This document shows, in pieces, positions 52,507 to 61,757 of a DNA stretch of 64,000 nucleotides. The translations under genes and the position numbers were made by a program. This stretch comes from Helicobacter cetorum MIT 99-5656 (GTDB taxonomy: Bacteria > Campylobacterota > Campylobacteria > Campylobacterales > Helicobacteraceae). The stretch lies in NCBI RefSeq assembly GCF_000259275.1, contig NC_017735.1, positions 1,612,001-1,676,000 of the forward strand, read 5' to 3'. Position 1 is the stretch's first letter. Each line of letters opens with the position of its first letter. The notes beneath the pieces were generated by a model. That model ran no database searches. It worked only from the letters and a program-made list of their open reading frames with translations, and was not told the DNA's origin.

Positions 52507-53829
52507 ATGAAAGTAAATAAGGGCTTTAAATTTCGTTTGTATCCTACCAAAGAGCAACAGACCAAATTACAACACTCTTTTTTTGTCTATAACCAAGCCT
52601 ATAACATTTGCTTAAATCTACAACAAGAGCAATACGAAAAAAACAAAGATTTACCCACTAAACAAAGAAAATGGCAAAAATCAAGCGAATTAGATAGTGC
52701 GATTAAGCACCATTTAAAAGCTAGGAATTTAAGTTTTAGTAGTGTAGTCGCTCAACAATCACGCATGAATGCAGAAAGAGCCTTAAGAGATGCCTTTAAA
52801 GTCAAAAATAGGGGCTTTCCTAAATTTAAAAACTCTAAATTTGCTAAACAAAGTTTTACTTGGAATAATCAAGGCTTTTCTATCAAAGACTTTAACGAAC
52901 GCTTTAAGATGTTTAACTTAATGAAAATGCCCTTAAAAATGCGTATGCATAGAGACTTACCCCTTAATGCTAAGATTAAACAAATCGTAGTCTCTTGCTC
53001 TCATCAAAAATATTTTGTTAGTTTTAGCATAGAATACGAAAAAGAGCTTAACACTATTAAAGAGCCTAGAAATTGTGTCGGTGTGGACTTAAATATCTAT
53101 GATATAGCTTTAAGCGTTGATTTAAAAGAATATGAAAAACTAACCGACCTAGAACAATACCAAAAAGACATGAAAGAACTAGGTTTAAAAGTAGATGAAA
53201 ATATCAATCTAAAACGACTTATTCCTACTTATTCTAAACTACATTCTTTTAAAAAATACTCTAAAGAATTTAAAAGACTACAAAGAAAACAAAGCCGTAG
53301 GGTTTTAAAATCTAAACAAAATAAAATCAAACTAGGAGGTAATTTTTACAAAACTCAAAAAAAATTAAACAAAGCCTTTGATAAATCAAGCTATCAAAAA
53401 CTAGACAGATACCATAAAATCACAAGCGAACTTTCAAAGCAATTTGAATTGATAGTAGTTGAAGACTTACAAATTAAGAACATGACCAAAAGAGCCAAAC
53501 TCAAAAATGTTAAACAAAAGAGTGGGCTTAATAAGTCTATACTAAATACTTCATTCTATCAAATCATCTCTTTTTTAGACTACAAACAACAGCATAATGG
53601 CAAATTGTTAGTGAAAGCTCCCCCACAATATACGAGTAAAACTTGTCATAGTTGTGGGCAAATCAACCACGAGCTTAAATTAAATCATAGAGAATATCTG
53701 TGTCAAAATTGCGGATATATAGAGCATAGAGATATAAACGCCGCAAGTAATATTTTAAGCAAAGGGTTAAGTCTTCTTGGGTTAGGAAATAGCCTTGCAG
53801 ACTTTAAAGAGCAAAGCCTTTCGTATTAG
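52507..53829 (+). CDS. tnpB: TnpB RNA-guided nuclease of IS copy 3
   Basis: 440 residues, identical to the other copies, with an intact Asp194-Glu319-Asp409 site and zinc ribbon. It reads toward 53885, so the guide part of its RNA would come from the adjoining murG 3' end (TGTTTAAAATATATTC). It converges on murG, and the two stops are 3 bases apart. Confidence 0.93.
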   Translation: MKVNKGFKFRLYPTKEQQTKLQHSFFVYNQAYNICLNLQQEQYEKNKDLPTKQRKWQKSSELDSAIKHHLKARNLSFSSVVAQQSRMNAERALRDAFKVKNRGFPKFKNSKFAKQSFTWNNQGFSIKDFNERFKMFNLMKMPLKMRMHRDLPLNAKIKQIVVSCSHQKYFVSFSIEYEKELNTIKEPRNCVGVDLNIYDIALSVDLKEYEKLTDLEQYQKDMKELGLKVDENINLKRLIPTYSKLHSFKKYSKEFKRLQRKQSRRVLKSKQNKIKLGGNFYKTQKKLNKAFDKSSYQKLDRYHKITSELSKQFELIVVEDLQIKNMTKRAKLKNVKQKSGLNKSILNTSFYQIISFLDYKQQHNGKLLVKAPPQYTSKTCHSCGQINHELKLNHREYLCQNCGYIEHRDINAASNILSKGLSLLGLGNSLADFKEQSLSY

Positions 53830-53832
53830 CAT

Positions 53833-54942
53833 TCAGTAGGGTGCTTTAGTTAGGAAGCTCCTCGCTTTAGCGAGGGGTGTTTCACTGTTTAAAATATATT
53901 CAATAATGGTTTTAACGCCGTTTTTAGCGATTTTTTGTTGTAATTGCTCGCTAGTGTTAGCGATATTTTTATGGCCTTCTTCATCTAGCTGGTTGAGTCT
54001 CCTAATCACTTCAAAGAGTTTTTTGGGTAGTAGCTCATTTTGTGGCACGATGTAAGAGAGATTTTCTTTCTCAAATTCTAGGACATTGTGGTATTGATGA
54101 TTATGGCTTGCGAAAGGATAGGGGATAAAAAGCGTGGGTAAGCCATTAGCACATAGCTCCCATACAGAACTAGCTCCTGCACGACTTACACACAAATCTG
54201 CTTTGTGCATGACTTCAACAATATTGGTGTGAAAGGCAAATAATTCCACTTTGTCTAGTAGCTCTAAATCTTGGTAGTAAGAACGCATTTTTTCATAAGA
54301 ATCTTTTCCGCAAATATGCGTGATGTTAATCCCTTTTTTAGTGAGTTTCAGGGCGTTGAGTAGGGCAAATTCATTGATTGCTCTTGCTCCTTGTGAACCG
54401 CCTAAGAATAAAATATGCTTGATTTCTGTTCGTGTTCTAGCTAGGTCAAAAAAGGCGTTTTGCACCGGATAGGGGGTTAGGATATGGCTGCCCTTATCCT
54501 TGAATGAATAGCTTGAAAATATGGCTCTAGCTTTGGGGGAGAGATAGCGATTGAGTGTGCCTTTAATGGCATTTTGCTCATGGATATAGAGCGGGGTGTC
54601 ATTGAGTAGGCTTGCAAAACTCGCAGGACCTGCACTGAAACCACCTACGCTAATGGTCTGGGTGATTTTGTGTTTTTTTAAAATTTTTCTGGCTTTTAAG
54701 GCGGCTCTAACCTGTAAAAATAAAGAGCCTAGTTTTTTAAAAAGGCTTTTATTCACAACGCCCTTGGTGTTAAAAAAATAGCATGCTTCAAATAGGGGGC
54801 TATTTTCAAACCATTCTCTGTCCTGCCCAGAGATTGAGCCTAAGTAGATGGTGCTTATGCCTTGATTTTTCAATTCTATAGCTAAGGCTTTAGCGATAGA
54901 GAGATGCCCGCCTGTGCCTCCCCCTGTAAGAGCGATTTTCAT
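53833..54942 (-). CDS. murG: MurG glycosyltransferase with an IS-encoded C-terminus
   Basis: Adds GlcNAc to lipid I to give lipid II at the inner face of the membrane. ALTGGGTGGHLSIAKAL is the N-terminal loop, SVGGFSAGPA, HEQNAIKGTLNR and FLGGSQGARAIN follow, and SRAGASSVWELCANGLPTLFIPYPFA is the UDP-GlcNAc site (written here in pieces of the family pattern). Residues 1-352 are native; the last 17 (SETPLAKARSFLTKAPY) come from the right end of IS copy 3. The native frame would have run about 10 further codons (362 aa). Translation and activity are probably kept, since the tail lies after the fold. Confidence 0.92.
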   Translation of the reverse strand: MKIALTGGGTGGHLSIAKALAIELKNQGISTIYLGSISGQDREWFENSPLFEACYFFNTKGVVNKSLFKKLGSLFLQVRAALKARKILKKHKITQTISVGGFSAGPASFASLLNDTPLYIHEQNAIKGTLNRYLSPKARAIFSSYSFKDKGSHILTPYPVQNAFFDLARTRTEIKHILFLGGSQGARAINEFALLNALKLTKKGINITHICGKDSYEKMRSYYQDLELLDKVELFAFHTNIVEVMHKADLCVSRAGASSVWELCANGLPTLFIPYPFASHNHQYHNVLEFEKENLSYIVPQNELLPKKLFEVIRRLNQLDEEGHKNIANTSEQLQQKIAKNGVKTIIEYILNSETPLAKARSFLTKAPY

Positions 54943-54954
54943 AGCTTTTAGCTC

Positions 54955-55362
54955 TTAAGCTCGTTCTCTTTCTTTCATAGCAAAGCTTTTTAAAGGGTCT
55001 CTAAAACCAAAATCTGGATAATCCATCATAGAAAGAGCTACTTGAGCTCCAAAGCCATTTTTAGGGTTAAAGACTAAGGGGGCTAAGAAATTCACCATAG
55101 AATCTTCTAAATTTTTTTGTAACACAACCACGCAATACACCTCTACTTTAGAATGAGAATCTAATTCTAGCAGTAATTCTATGTATTTGGGTATAGTAAA
55201 GCTATATTCTCGTAAATAATAGGGGTTAGCTAAGACCATATCTAGTGTGAGATGAGAATTGTTTTGACTAATCAGGCGGCTAAATAGGGGGTCAATTTTT
55301 TCTAAACGCACCTCGTTGATATGCTCAAATCCTAAGATAGGGGCTTTTAAAAAGTAATTCAC
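54955..55362 (-). CDS. Conserved HP1154-like protein upstream of murG, 135 aa
   Basis: A 135-residue soluble protein (start MNYFLKAPILGFEHINEV; end FAMKERERA) without signal peptide. It is 12 bases from murG and led by a sigma54 promoter, so both are co-transcribed under RpoN. The core GFEHINEVRLEKIDPLFSRL with later FLAPLVFNPKNGFGAQ resembles the flagellar assembly protein FliW (FEHxxxxxLxxID...NLxAPxxIN), so a FliW-like CsrA-binding or flagellin-binding role is possible; this is inference from pattern. Confidence 0.7.
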   Translation of the reverse strand: MNYFLKAPILGFEHINEVRLEKIDPLFSRLISQNNSHLTLDMVLANPYYLREYSFTIPKYIELLLELDSHSKVEVYCVVVLQKNLEDSMVNFLAPLVFNPKNGFGAQVALSMMDYPDFGFRDPLKSFAMKERERA

Positions 55363-55401
55363 TAGGCTATCCTTTATATTTAATGCTTATGTTGTTTGTT
55401 G

Positions 55402-55407
55402 TATAAT
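55402..55407 (+). promoter_or_regulatory. -10 box (TATAAT) of valS
   Basis: TATAAT in TTGTTGTATAATTC, 78 bases before the valS ATG and interleaved with the oppositely directed sigma54 promoter of the murG pair. Confidence 0.65.
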
Positions 55408-55439
55408 TCAAAAAAATACGCAACTCATAAGGCGTAAAA

Positions 55440-55454
55440 GCAAAAGGCATTCCA
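55440..55454 (-). promoter_or_regulatory. Sigma54 (RpoN) promoter of the HP1154-like/murG pair
   Basis: The minus strand reads TGGAATGCCTTTTGC followed by TTT. GG and GC are 12 bases apart, the fixed -24/-12 geometry. It is 78 bases before the HP1154-like start. Confidence 0.85.
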
Positions 55455-55484
55455 AAAGTTAAAGAGTGCTAAAATTACAGGACA

Positions 55485-58112
55485 ATGATGAAACAAGAAA
55501 CAAATACCTATCAACCAAAAGAGATAGAAAAAGAGATTTATGAAATTTGCTCTCATAGGGGATATTTTGAAATCAATGGTAATAAAGAGATTCAAGAAAA
55601 AGACAAGCCTTTTTGCTTGATGATGCCCCCCCCTAATGTTACAGGTGTCTTACACATAGGGCATGCGCTCACCCTAAGCTTACAAGATATACTAACTCGC
55701 TATAAGCGTATGGATGGTTACAAAACTTTGTATCAGCCTGGGCTTGATCATGCAGGCATTGCCACTCAAAATGTCGTAGAAAAGCAACTTCTAGCAGAAG
55801 GCATTAAAAAAGAAGATTTAGGGCGTGAAAAGTTTATAGAAAAAGTTTGGGAGTGGAAAGAAAAAAGCGGGGGAGCGATTTTGGAGCAAATGAAGCACTT
55901 AGGCGTGAGTGCGGCGTTTTCTAGGACTCGTTTCACTATGGATAAAGGTTTACAAAGAGCGGTAAAAGTGGCGTTTTTGAAATGGTATGAAAAAGGTCTC
56001 ATTACTCAAGATAATTACATGGTGAATTGGTGCACTAAAGATGGGGCGTTGAGTGATATTGAAGTGGAGTATGAAGAGCATAAGGGGGCTTTGTATAACA
56101 TTAAATACTATTTAGAAAATCAAAAAGATTATTTAGTGGTGGCTACCACACGCCCTGAAACTCTATTTGGCGATAGTGCGGTTATGGTAAATCCAAATGA
56201 TGAGAGATACAAGCATTTAGTAGGACAAAATGTAGTCTTGCCCTTAGTTAATCGCATTATTCCTATTATTGCTGATGAGCATGTGGAAATGGAGTTTGGC
56301 ACAGGGTGTGTGAAAGTTACCCCAGGTCATGATTTTAACGATTATGAAGTTGGCAAACGCCATAATTTAGAACTAATCAAAATCTTTGATGAAAAGGGCA
56401 TTTTAAATGCGTATTGTGGGGAGTTTGAAAATTTAGAGCGTTTAGAGGCTAGAGAAAGGATAGTAGAGAAATTAAAAGAATGCGAATTATTAGAAAAGAT
56501 AGAAGAGTATAACCACCAAGTGGGGCATTGCTATCGTTGTCATAATGTGGTAGAGCCTTATGTGTCTAAGCAATGGTTTGTTAAACCAGAAATCGCTAAA
56601 AACTCTATTGAAAAAATTCAAAAAGGTTTAGCCAAATTCTACCCCCCTAATTGGATAAATAACTATAACGCTTGGATGAGAGAATTACGCCCATGGTGTA
56701 TTAGTAGGCAGTTATTCTGGGGTCATCAAATACCGGTTTTTACTTGTGAGAATAACCATCAATTTGTGAGTGTGGATACTCCTTTAGTTTGTCCTACTTG
56801 TAAGAGTGAAAAACTAGAGCAAGATAAAGATGTGCTAGATACTTGGTTTAGCTCAGGGCTATGGGCGTTTTCTACTCTTGGGTGGGGTCAAGAAAAAAGC
56901 AATTTATTTAATGAAAATGACTTGAAAGATTTCTATCCTAATACAGCGCTTATCACAGGGTTTGACATACTCTTTTTTTGGGTGGCTAGAATGCTTTTTT
57001 GTAGCGAATCGCTTTTAGGCGAACTACCTTTCAAAGATATTTATTTGCACGCCCTTGTTAGAGATGAAAAGGGCGAAAAAATGAGTAAGTCTAAGGGTAA
57101 TGTGATAGACCCCTTAGAGATGATAGAAAAATATGGCGCGGATAGCTTGCGTTTCACTTTAGCGAATCTGTGTGCGACCGGAAGAGACATTAAACTTTCT
57201 ACTACGCATTTAGAAAATAACAAGAATTTTGCTAACAAGCTTTTTAATGCAGTGAGTTTCTTAAAGCTTAAAAAAGAGTCTTTTAAAGACAGAGAGTGCT
57301 TGAATGAATATGCTACGCCTTTAGGGCGTTATGCGAAATCTCGCTTAAATTTGGTTACAAAAGAAGTGCGTAACGCCTTAGATAATTATCGTTTTAATGA
57401 CGCTACGACTTTGTTATACCGCTTTTTGTGGGGGGAATTTTGCGATTGGTTCATTGAATTTTCTAAGGTGGAAAATGAATCTATTGATGAATTAGGGAGC
57501 GTGTTAAAAGAGGGCTTAAAACTTTTACACCCTTTCATGCCTTTTATTAGCGAATTTTTATACCATAAGCTAAGTAATACCGAATTAGAAAATACTCGCT
57601 CTATTATGGTGTTGCCTTATCCTAAAGATTTAGAGCGAGATGAAAAATTAGAACATGAATTTGAAGTGATTAAAGATAGCATTGTGTCTTTAAGGCGTTT
57701 GAAAGTCATGCTAGAAGTGCCACCGATTGTTTTAAAAGAAGCGAGCGTGGAATTAAGAGAGAAGTTAGAAAACCTAAATCGTTTAGAAAACTACGCTCAA
57801 AAATTAGCCAAGTTAGAAAAGGTGAGCGTAGTAACTTCTAAGCCCTTAAAAAGTGTGAGTGATGTGGGGGAATTGTGTCAAACGCATGCGAATTTAGAAA
57901 ACCTTGATGTAAGCCCTTTGATACTTCGCTTAAAAAAGCAACTAGAAAAATTAGAAAAAGAAAAGCTAAAGCTTAATTTACACAATGAAAATTTTGTGAA
58001 AAATGCCCCTAAAAATGTGCTAGAAAAAGCACAAGAAAATTTAAAAACGCTTTTAGAAAAAGAAAGTAAAATCAAGCAAGAATTAGATTTACTAGAACAA
58101 ACGAAAGGATAG
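55485..58112 (+). CDS. valS: Valyl-tRNA synthetase
   Basis: 875 residues, class I synthetase. PPPNVTGVLHIGHALTLSLQ carries the HIGH motif, ATTRPETLFGD marks the editing domain, and KMSKSKGNVIDP is the KMSKS loop. Zinc-type cysteines appear at CYRCHNVVEP and CPTCKS. A C-terminal coiled coil (LKKQLEKLEKEKLKLNLH) is typical of ValS. The ATG at 55485 is doubled (ATGATG) after AGGAC. The next gene starts 2 bases after its stop. Confidence 0.97.
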   Translation: MMKQETNTYQPKEIEKEIYEICSHRGYFEINGNKEIQEKDKPFCLMMPPPNVTGVLHIGHALTLSLQDILTRYKRMDGYKTLYQPGLDHAGIATQNVVEKQLLAEGIKKEDLGREKFIEKVWEWKEKSGGAILEQMKHLGVSAAFSRTRFTMDKGLQRAVKVAFLKWYEKGLITQDNYMVNWCTKDGALSDIEVEYEEHKGALYNIKYYLENQKDYLVVATTRPETLFGDSAVMVNPNDERYKHLVGQNVVLPLVNRIIPIIADEHVEMEFGTGCVKVTPGHDFNDYEVGKRHNLELIKIFDEKGILNAYCGEFENLERLEARERIVEKLKECELLEKIEEYNHQVGHCYRCHNVVEPYVSKQWFVKPEIAKNSIEKIQKGLAKFYPPNWINNYNAWMRELRPWCISRQLFWGHQIPVFTCENNHQFVSVDTPLVCPTCKSEKLEQDKDVLDTWFSSGLWAFSTLGWGQEKSNLFNENDLKDFYPNTALITGFDILFFWVARMLFCSESLLGELPFKDIYLHALVRDEKGEKMSKSKGNVIDPLEMIEKYGADSLRFTLANLCATGRDIKLSTTHLENNKNFANKLFNAVSFLKLKKESFKDRECLNEYATPLGRYAKSRLNLVTKEVRNALDNYRFNDATTLLYRFLWGEFCDWFIEFSKVENESIDELGSVLKEGLKLLHPFMPFISEFLYHKLSNTELENTRSIMVLPYPKDLERDEKLEHEFEVIKDSIVSLRRLKVMLEVPPIVLKEASVELREKLENLNRLENYAQKLAKLEKVSVVTSKPLKSVSDVGELCQTHANLENLDVSPLILRLKKQLEKLEKEKLKLNLHNENFVKNAPKNVLEKAQENLKTLLEKESKIKQELDLLEQTKG

Positions 58113-58114
58113 AA

Positions 58115-59458
58115 ATGTTTCAAGCATTAAGTGATGGGTTTAAAAATGCGTTAAATAAAATCCGCTTTCAAGATGATGAAAAGGCACTTGATAGGGCGTT
58201 AGATGAATTGAAAAAAACGCTTTTAAGAAACGATGTGCATCATAAAGTCGCTAGAGAGCTATTAAAAAAGGTAGAATCTCAAACTAAGACTAATGGCATT
58301 GGCAAGCAACAATTTTTAGACGCTTTAGAAAAAAGCCTGTTAGAGATTTTAAGCACCAAAGGTAGTAGTGGCTTTACTTTTGCTAACACGCCCCCAACCG
58401 TTGTTTTAATGGCGGGCTTACAAGGAAGTGGTAAGACAACTACCAGCGCAAAACTTGCCCACTACCTAAAAACTAAGAATAAAAAAGTGCTTTTATGTGC
58501 GTGTGATTTGCAACGCTTAGCTGCTGTGGAGCAATTAAAGGTTTTGGGCGAACAGGTGGGCGTAGAAGTCTTTTATGAAGAGAATAAAAGTGTTCAAGAA
58601 ATCGCACAAAACGCTTTAAAAAGAGCCAAAGAGGCGCAATTTGATGTGCTGATTGTGGATAGTGCGGGGCGTTTAGCCATTGATAAAGAGCTTATGAATG
58701 AGTTAAAAGAAGTTAAAGAAATCTTAAACCCCCATGAAGTATTGTATGTTGCAGACGCACTAAGCGGGCAAGATGGCGTGAAAAGTGCTAATACTTTTAA
58801 TGAAGAAATTGGCGTTAGTGGGGTGGTTTTAAGCAAGTTTGATAGCGATTCTAAGGGGGGTATTGCACTAGGTGTTACTTATCAATTAGGCTTACCCTTA
58901 CGCTTTATTGGAAGCGGAGAAAAAATCCCTGATTTAGATGTGTTTGTGCCTGAAAGAATTGTGGGGCGTTTAATGGGGGCTGGAGATATAGTCTCACTAG
59001 CTGAAAAAACCGCAAGCGTTCTAAACCCTAATGAAGCGAAAGATTTGAGTAAAAAGCTCAAAAAAGGGCAATTCACTTTCAATGACTTTTTAAATCAAAT
59101 TGAAAAAGTTAAAAAATTAGGCTCTATGAGTTCATTAATCTCTATGATTCCGGGATTAGGAAATATGGCAAGCGCTTTAAAAGACACGGATTTAGAAAAT
59201 TCCTTAGAAATTAAAAAAATCAAAGCTATGGTTAATTCTATGACTAAAAAAGAACAAGAAAATCCAGATATTTTAAATGGTAGTAGAAGAAAGAGAATCG
59301 CTCTAGGCTCTGGATTAGAAGTGTCTGAAATCAATCGCATTATCAAACGATTTGACCAAGCGAGCAAAATGGCAAAACGCCTAACGAATAAAAAAGGCAT
59401 TAGCGACTTGATGAATTTAATGAGCCAAGCCAAAAATCAAATGCCCCCTATGCGTTAG
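58115..59458 (+). CDS. ffh: Signal recognition particle protein Ffh
   Basis: GTPase of the SRP that brings nascent membrane proteins to FtsY. 447 residues: an N domain, then GLQGSGKTTTSAKLAHYL (G1), DSAGRLAID (G3-like), SKFDSDSKGG (G4 region) and GAGDIVSLAEK. The Met-rich M domain (MVNSMTKKEQ, MAKRLTNKKGISDLMNLMSQ) ends it. Co-transcribed with valS. Confidence 0.97.
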   Translation: MFQALSDGFKNALNKIRFQDDEKALDRALDELKKTLLRNDVHHKVARELLKKVESQTKTNGIGKQQFLDALEKSLLEILSTKGSSGFTFANTPPTVVLMAGLQGSGKTTTSAKLAHYLKTKNKKVLLCACDLQRLAAVEQLKVLGEQVGVEVFYEENKSVQEIAQNALKRAKEAQFDVLIVDSAGRLAIDKELMNELKEVKEILNPHEVLYVADALSGQDGVKSANTFNEEIGVSGVVLSKFDSDSKGGIALGVTYQLGLPLRFIGSGEKIPDLDVFVPERIVGRLMGAGDIVSLAEKTASVLNPNEAKDLSKKLKKGQFTFNDFLNQIEKVKKLGSMSSLISMIPGLGNMASALKDTDLENSLEIKKIKAMVNSMTKKEQENPDILNGSRRKRIALGSGLEVSEINRIIKRFDQASKMAKRLTNKKGISDLMNLMSQAKNQMPPMR

Positions 59459-59499
59459 GTTAAATTGAGCCTTTAAGGATATTTTAGGGGCTTTTGTTG

Positions 59500-59505
59500 T
59501 ATAAT
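59500..59505 (+). promoter_or_regulatory. -10 box (TATAAT) of the rpsP-rplS ribosome operon
   Basis: TATAAT in TTGTTGTATAATC, 38 bases before the rpsP ATG. The gap also holds a GAGCC...GGGGCTTTT stem that may end the ffh transcript. Confidence 0.65.
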
Positions 59506-59542
59506 CTTAAATTTAACACGAATATTTTAGGAGATTTTTATA

Positions 59543-59773
59543 ATGACAGTCATTAGACTCACTCGCATTGGAAGAAAGAAAAAGCCTTTTTACAGAGTGG
59601 TAGTAACCGATTCTAGAAAACGAAGAGATGGGGGCTGGATTGAATCTATTGGGTATTACAATCCTTTAAGCGAGCCTAAGGATATTAAGATTGATATGGA
59701 GCGTTTGAATTATTGGAAAGGTGTTGGGGCTAAAATGAGTGAGAGAGTAGAAAAGCTTTCTCAAAAAGCCTAA
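59543..59773 (+). CDS. rpsP: 30S ribosomal protein S16
   Basis: 76 residues: [20 protein letters not shown] and [20 protein letters not shown] (the S16 signatures), with a KxSERVEKL end. AGGAG precedes the ATG. First gene of the rpsP-KH-rimM-trmD-rplS operon common to many bacteria. Confidence 0.98.
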   Translation: MTVIRLTRIGRKKKPFYRVVVTDSRKRRDGGWIESIGYYNPLSEPKDIKIDMERLNYWKGVGAKMSERVEKLSQKA

Positions 59774-59791
59774 GGTTTTTTAGAATAATAA

Positions 59792-60127
59792 ATGCACGAA
59801 TTGGATTCTCTCAAAACACCTTTTTCTCAAGCTGAATGCAAGGATTATTCGCATTGCGTGGCGACTTTTTTAGAAAAGTATTTGAAGAAGGTCGTGCGTT
59901 TCCCCCAAGTTTTGAGCGTAGAGCATACGCTTTTAGAAGATAAAGTCAAGCAAATCGCTATTTATACCCACCCCTTGGACATGGGGCATGTGATTGGTAA
60001 AGAAGGAAAGATGGTGAGTGCGATTAAAGCGTTTGTCTCGGGGGTCAAGGCCAAAGATGGATTTTCTTATAAAATTGTCGTTTTTGCGAGTAAGAACCCT
60101 TATGTTTTAGGCGAAGAAAACCTTTGA
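59792..60127 (+). CDS. khpA: KH-domain RNA-binding protein (KhpA-like)
   Basis: 111 residues. HVIGKEGKMVSAIKAFV contains the GxxG loop (GKEG) of a type II KH domain. It is somewhat longer at the N-terminus than KhpA of Gram-positives. Located between rpsP and rimM, the usual position. Confidence 0.88.
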   Translation: MHELDSLKTPFSQAECKDYSHCVATFLEKYLKKVVRFPQVLSVEHTLLEDKVKQIAIYTHPLDMGHVIGKEGKMVSAIKAFVSGVKAKDGFSYKIVVFASKNPYVLGEENL

Positions 60128-60135
60128 AGTTTTGA

Positions 60136-60681
60136 ATGCTCTTAGTCGGTAAAATTGGTAAAAGCGTGGGACTTAAGGGGGGATTGAAACTCCACTTAGA
60201 AAGTGATTTTCCTGAGTGCTTGAAAAAGGGTGTTAAGGTTAGTGTCGCTTCCTTGAATGCCTTGTCTCACGCTTCTTCTTTTAAGGATTATATTATCCAT
60301 TCTTATGAACATGCTAAAAACTTGTTATTCTTAGAAAATATAGAAACGCCTGAAATGGCTAGAGAGCTTACTAACTTGGGGCTTTTTATGAGTAAAACAG
60401 AGAGCAAGAAGCTCTGTATTTTGAAAGAAAATGAGTTTTTTTATTGTGATTTAGTGGGTGCTGAAATCATTGAAGAAGAAGAGATTTTGGGTAAAGTAGC
60501 AGAAATCCAAAGAATCGCTCAAATTGATTATTTTATTGTAGAAACAACACCCAACTTGGTTAAAAAGGGCTTAGCTAAAACCTTTTTAATCCCCTATAAC
60601 GACAGATACATTCAAAAGGTGCTTGTGAAAGAGAAGCAAATTCTAAGTTGTAACGCTAAAATGCTTTTAAAGGCTAGTTAG
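60136..60681 (+). CDS. rimM: 16S rRNA processing protein RimM
   Basis: 181 residues: VGKIGKSVGLKGGLKLHLESD is the N-terminal beta-barrel start, and FYCDLVGAEI with a late FLIPYNDRYI marks the PRC-like domain. Binds ribosomal protein S19 in 30S maturation. It shares one base with trmD. Confidence 0.95.
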   Translation: MLLVGKIGKSVGLKGGLKLHLESDFPECLKKGVKVSVASLNALSHASSFKDYIIHSYEHAKNLLFLENIETPEMARELTNLGLFMSKTESKKLCILKENEFFYCDLVGAEIIEEEEILGKVAEIQRIAQIDYFIVETTPNLVKKGLAKTFLIPYNDRYIQKVLVKEKQILSCNAKMLLKAS

Positions 60682-61370
60682 TGAAATTTAGTGTTTTCAC
60701 GCTTTTTCCACAGCTGGTGTTACCCTATTTTCAAGGCTCTATTTTAAAAAGAGCATTAGAAAAAAATCTATTTGAATTAGAAGTATTAAATCTAAGAGAT
60801 TTTAGTACTAATAAACATAAAAAAGTTGATTACACGCTTATTGGTGGGGGTGCAGGGCAAATTTTAGACCCTGAAATGATAGAAAACGCACTTAATTCTA
60901 TCAAAACCCCCAAGCACACGATTTTTTTAAACGCTGTAGGAAAGCCTTTTAAACAAATTGACGCTTTTCGTTTAGCTAAAAAAGAGCATGTGGTTTTGGT
61001 GTGTGGGCGTTATGAAGGCTTTGATGAACGCTCTATTGAGCTTATGGCTGATGAAGTTTTTTCTCTAGGAGATTTTATTCTAACAGGCGGAGAACTTGGA
61101 GCGTTATGTTTGATAGATAGTATTACACGCCAAATTCAAGGGGTTTTAGGAAACGCTCATTCTTTAGAAAATGAGAGTTTTGAGAATGATTTTTTAGAAG
61201 CTCCTAATTTTGCTAATGCGGCTTTCAAATCAAAAGAAATCAATAAAATCCCTGCGCCTTCAGAATATTCTAAAGGAAATCATGCTAGAATAACGCAATT
61301 GAAGTTTGATTTGTCAAAATTAAGGACGAAGTTCCACCGCCTAGATTTATTCAATCGGCACAAATCGTAG
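60681..61370 (+). CDS. trmD: tRNA (guanine-37-N1)-methyltransferase TrmD
   Basis: 229 residues. SPOUT knot elements: FTLFPQLVLPYFQGSILKRA at the start, DYTLIGGGAGQIL, VLVCGRYEGFDERSIE and LGDFILTGGELGALCLID, with the SAM-binding trefoil. Start is GTG sharing its G with the rimM stop. Prevents +1 frameshifting by m1G37. Confidence 0.97.
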   Translation: MKFSVFTLFPQLVLPYFQGSILKRALEKNLFELEVLNLRDFSTNKHKKVDYTLIGGGAGQILDPEMIENALNSIKTPKHTIFLNAVGKPFKQIDAFRLAKKEHVVLVCGRYEGFDERSIELMADEVFSLGDFILTGGELGALCLIDSITRQIQGVLGNAHSLENESFENDFLEAPNFANAAFKSKEINKIPAPSEYSKGNHARITQLKFDLSKLRTKFHRLDLFNRHKS

Positions 61371-61400
61371 CACTAAATTTTTTGAAAATAAGGATATTTA

Positions 61401-61757
61401 ATGAAAAATCGCTATATTCAGCAATTTGAGGACGCTCAGTTAAAGGGCAAGACAATGCCACAATTCAAAGCGGGCGATACTTTAAGACTTGGTATCACCA
61501 TTAAAGAAGGTGAGAAAACTAGAACGCAATATTTTGAAGGGGTGTGTATTGCTATTAGGGGTAATGGCGTGGATAGGACTTTTTGTGTGCGTAAAATGGG
61601 GGCTAACAATATCGGCGTGGAGAAAATTTTCCCTTTTTACAGTGAGAGTTTGGCGAGTGTTGAGGTGTTACGCATTGGTAGAGTGCGTCGTGCGAAGCTT
61701 TATTACTTGCGTGATAGAAGGGGTAAAGCGGCTAGAATTAAGGAAGTGCGTAAGTAG
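61401..61757 (+). CDS. rplS: 50S ribosomal protein L19
   Basis: 118 residues: [33 protein letters not shown] and [13 protein letters not shown] are the L19 signatures. AAGGA lies before the ATG. It closes the ribosome operon. Confidence 0.98.
   Translation: MKNRYIQQFEDAQLKGKTMPQFKAGDTLRLGITIKEGEKTRTQYFEGVCIAIRGNGVDRTFCVRKMGANNIGVEKIFPFYSESLASVEVLRIGRVRRAKLYYLRDRRGKAARIKEVRK

Larger units (their letters stand above)
51942..53885 (+). mobile_element. IS200/IS605-family element, copy 3, inverted (1944 bp)
   Basis: The same element in the opposite orientation, left end at 51942 (TTTTATCCC, flank CTTTAA) and right end at 53885 (GTTTCAC). It lies between the hopL remnant and murG, with its right-end hairpin inside the current murG frame. 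Together with copies 1 and 2 it forms inverted repeats 12-19 kb apart. Confidence 0.93.
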
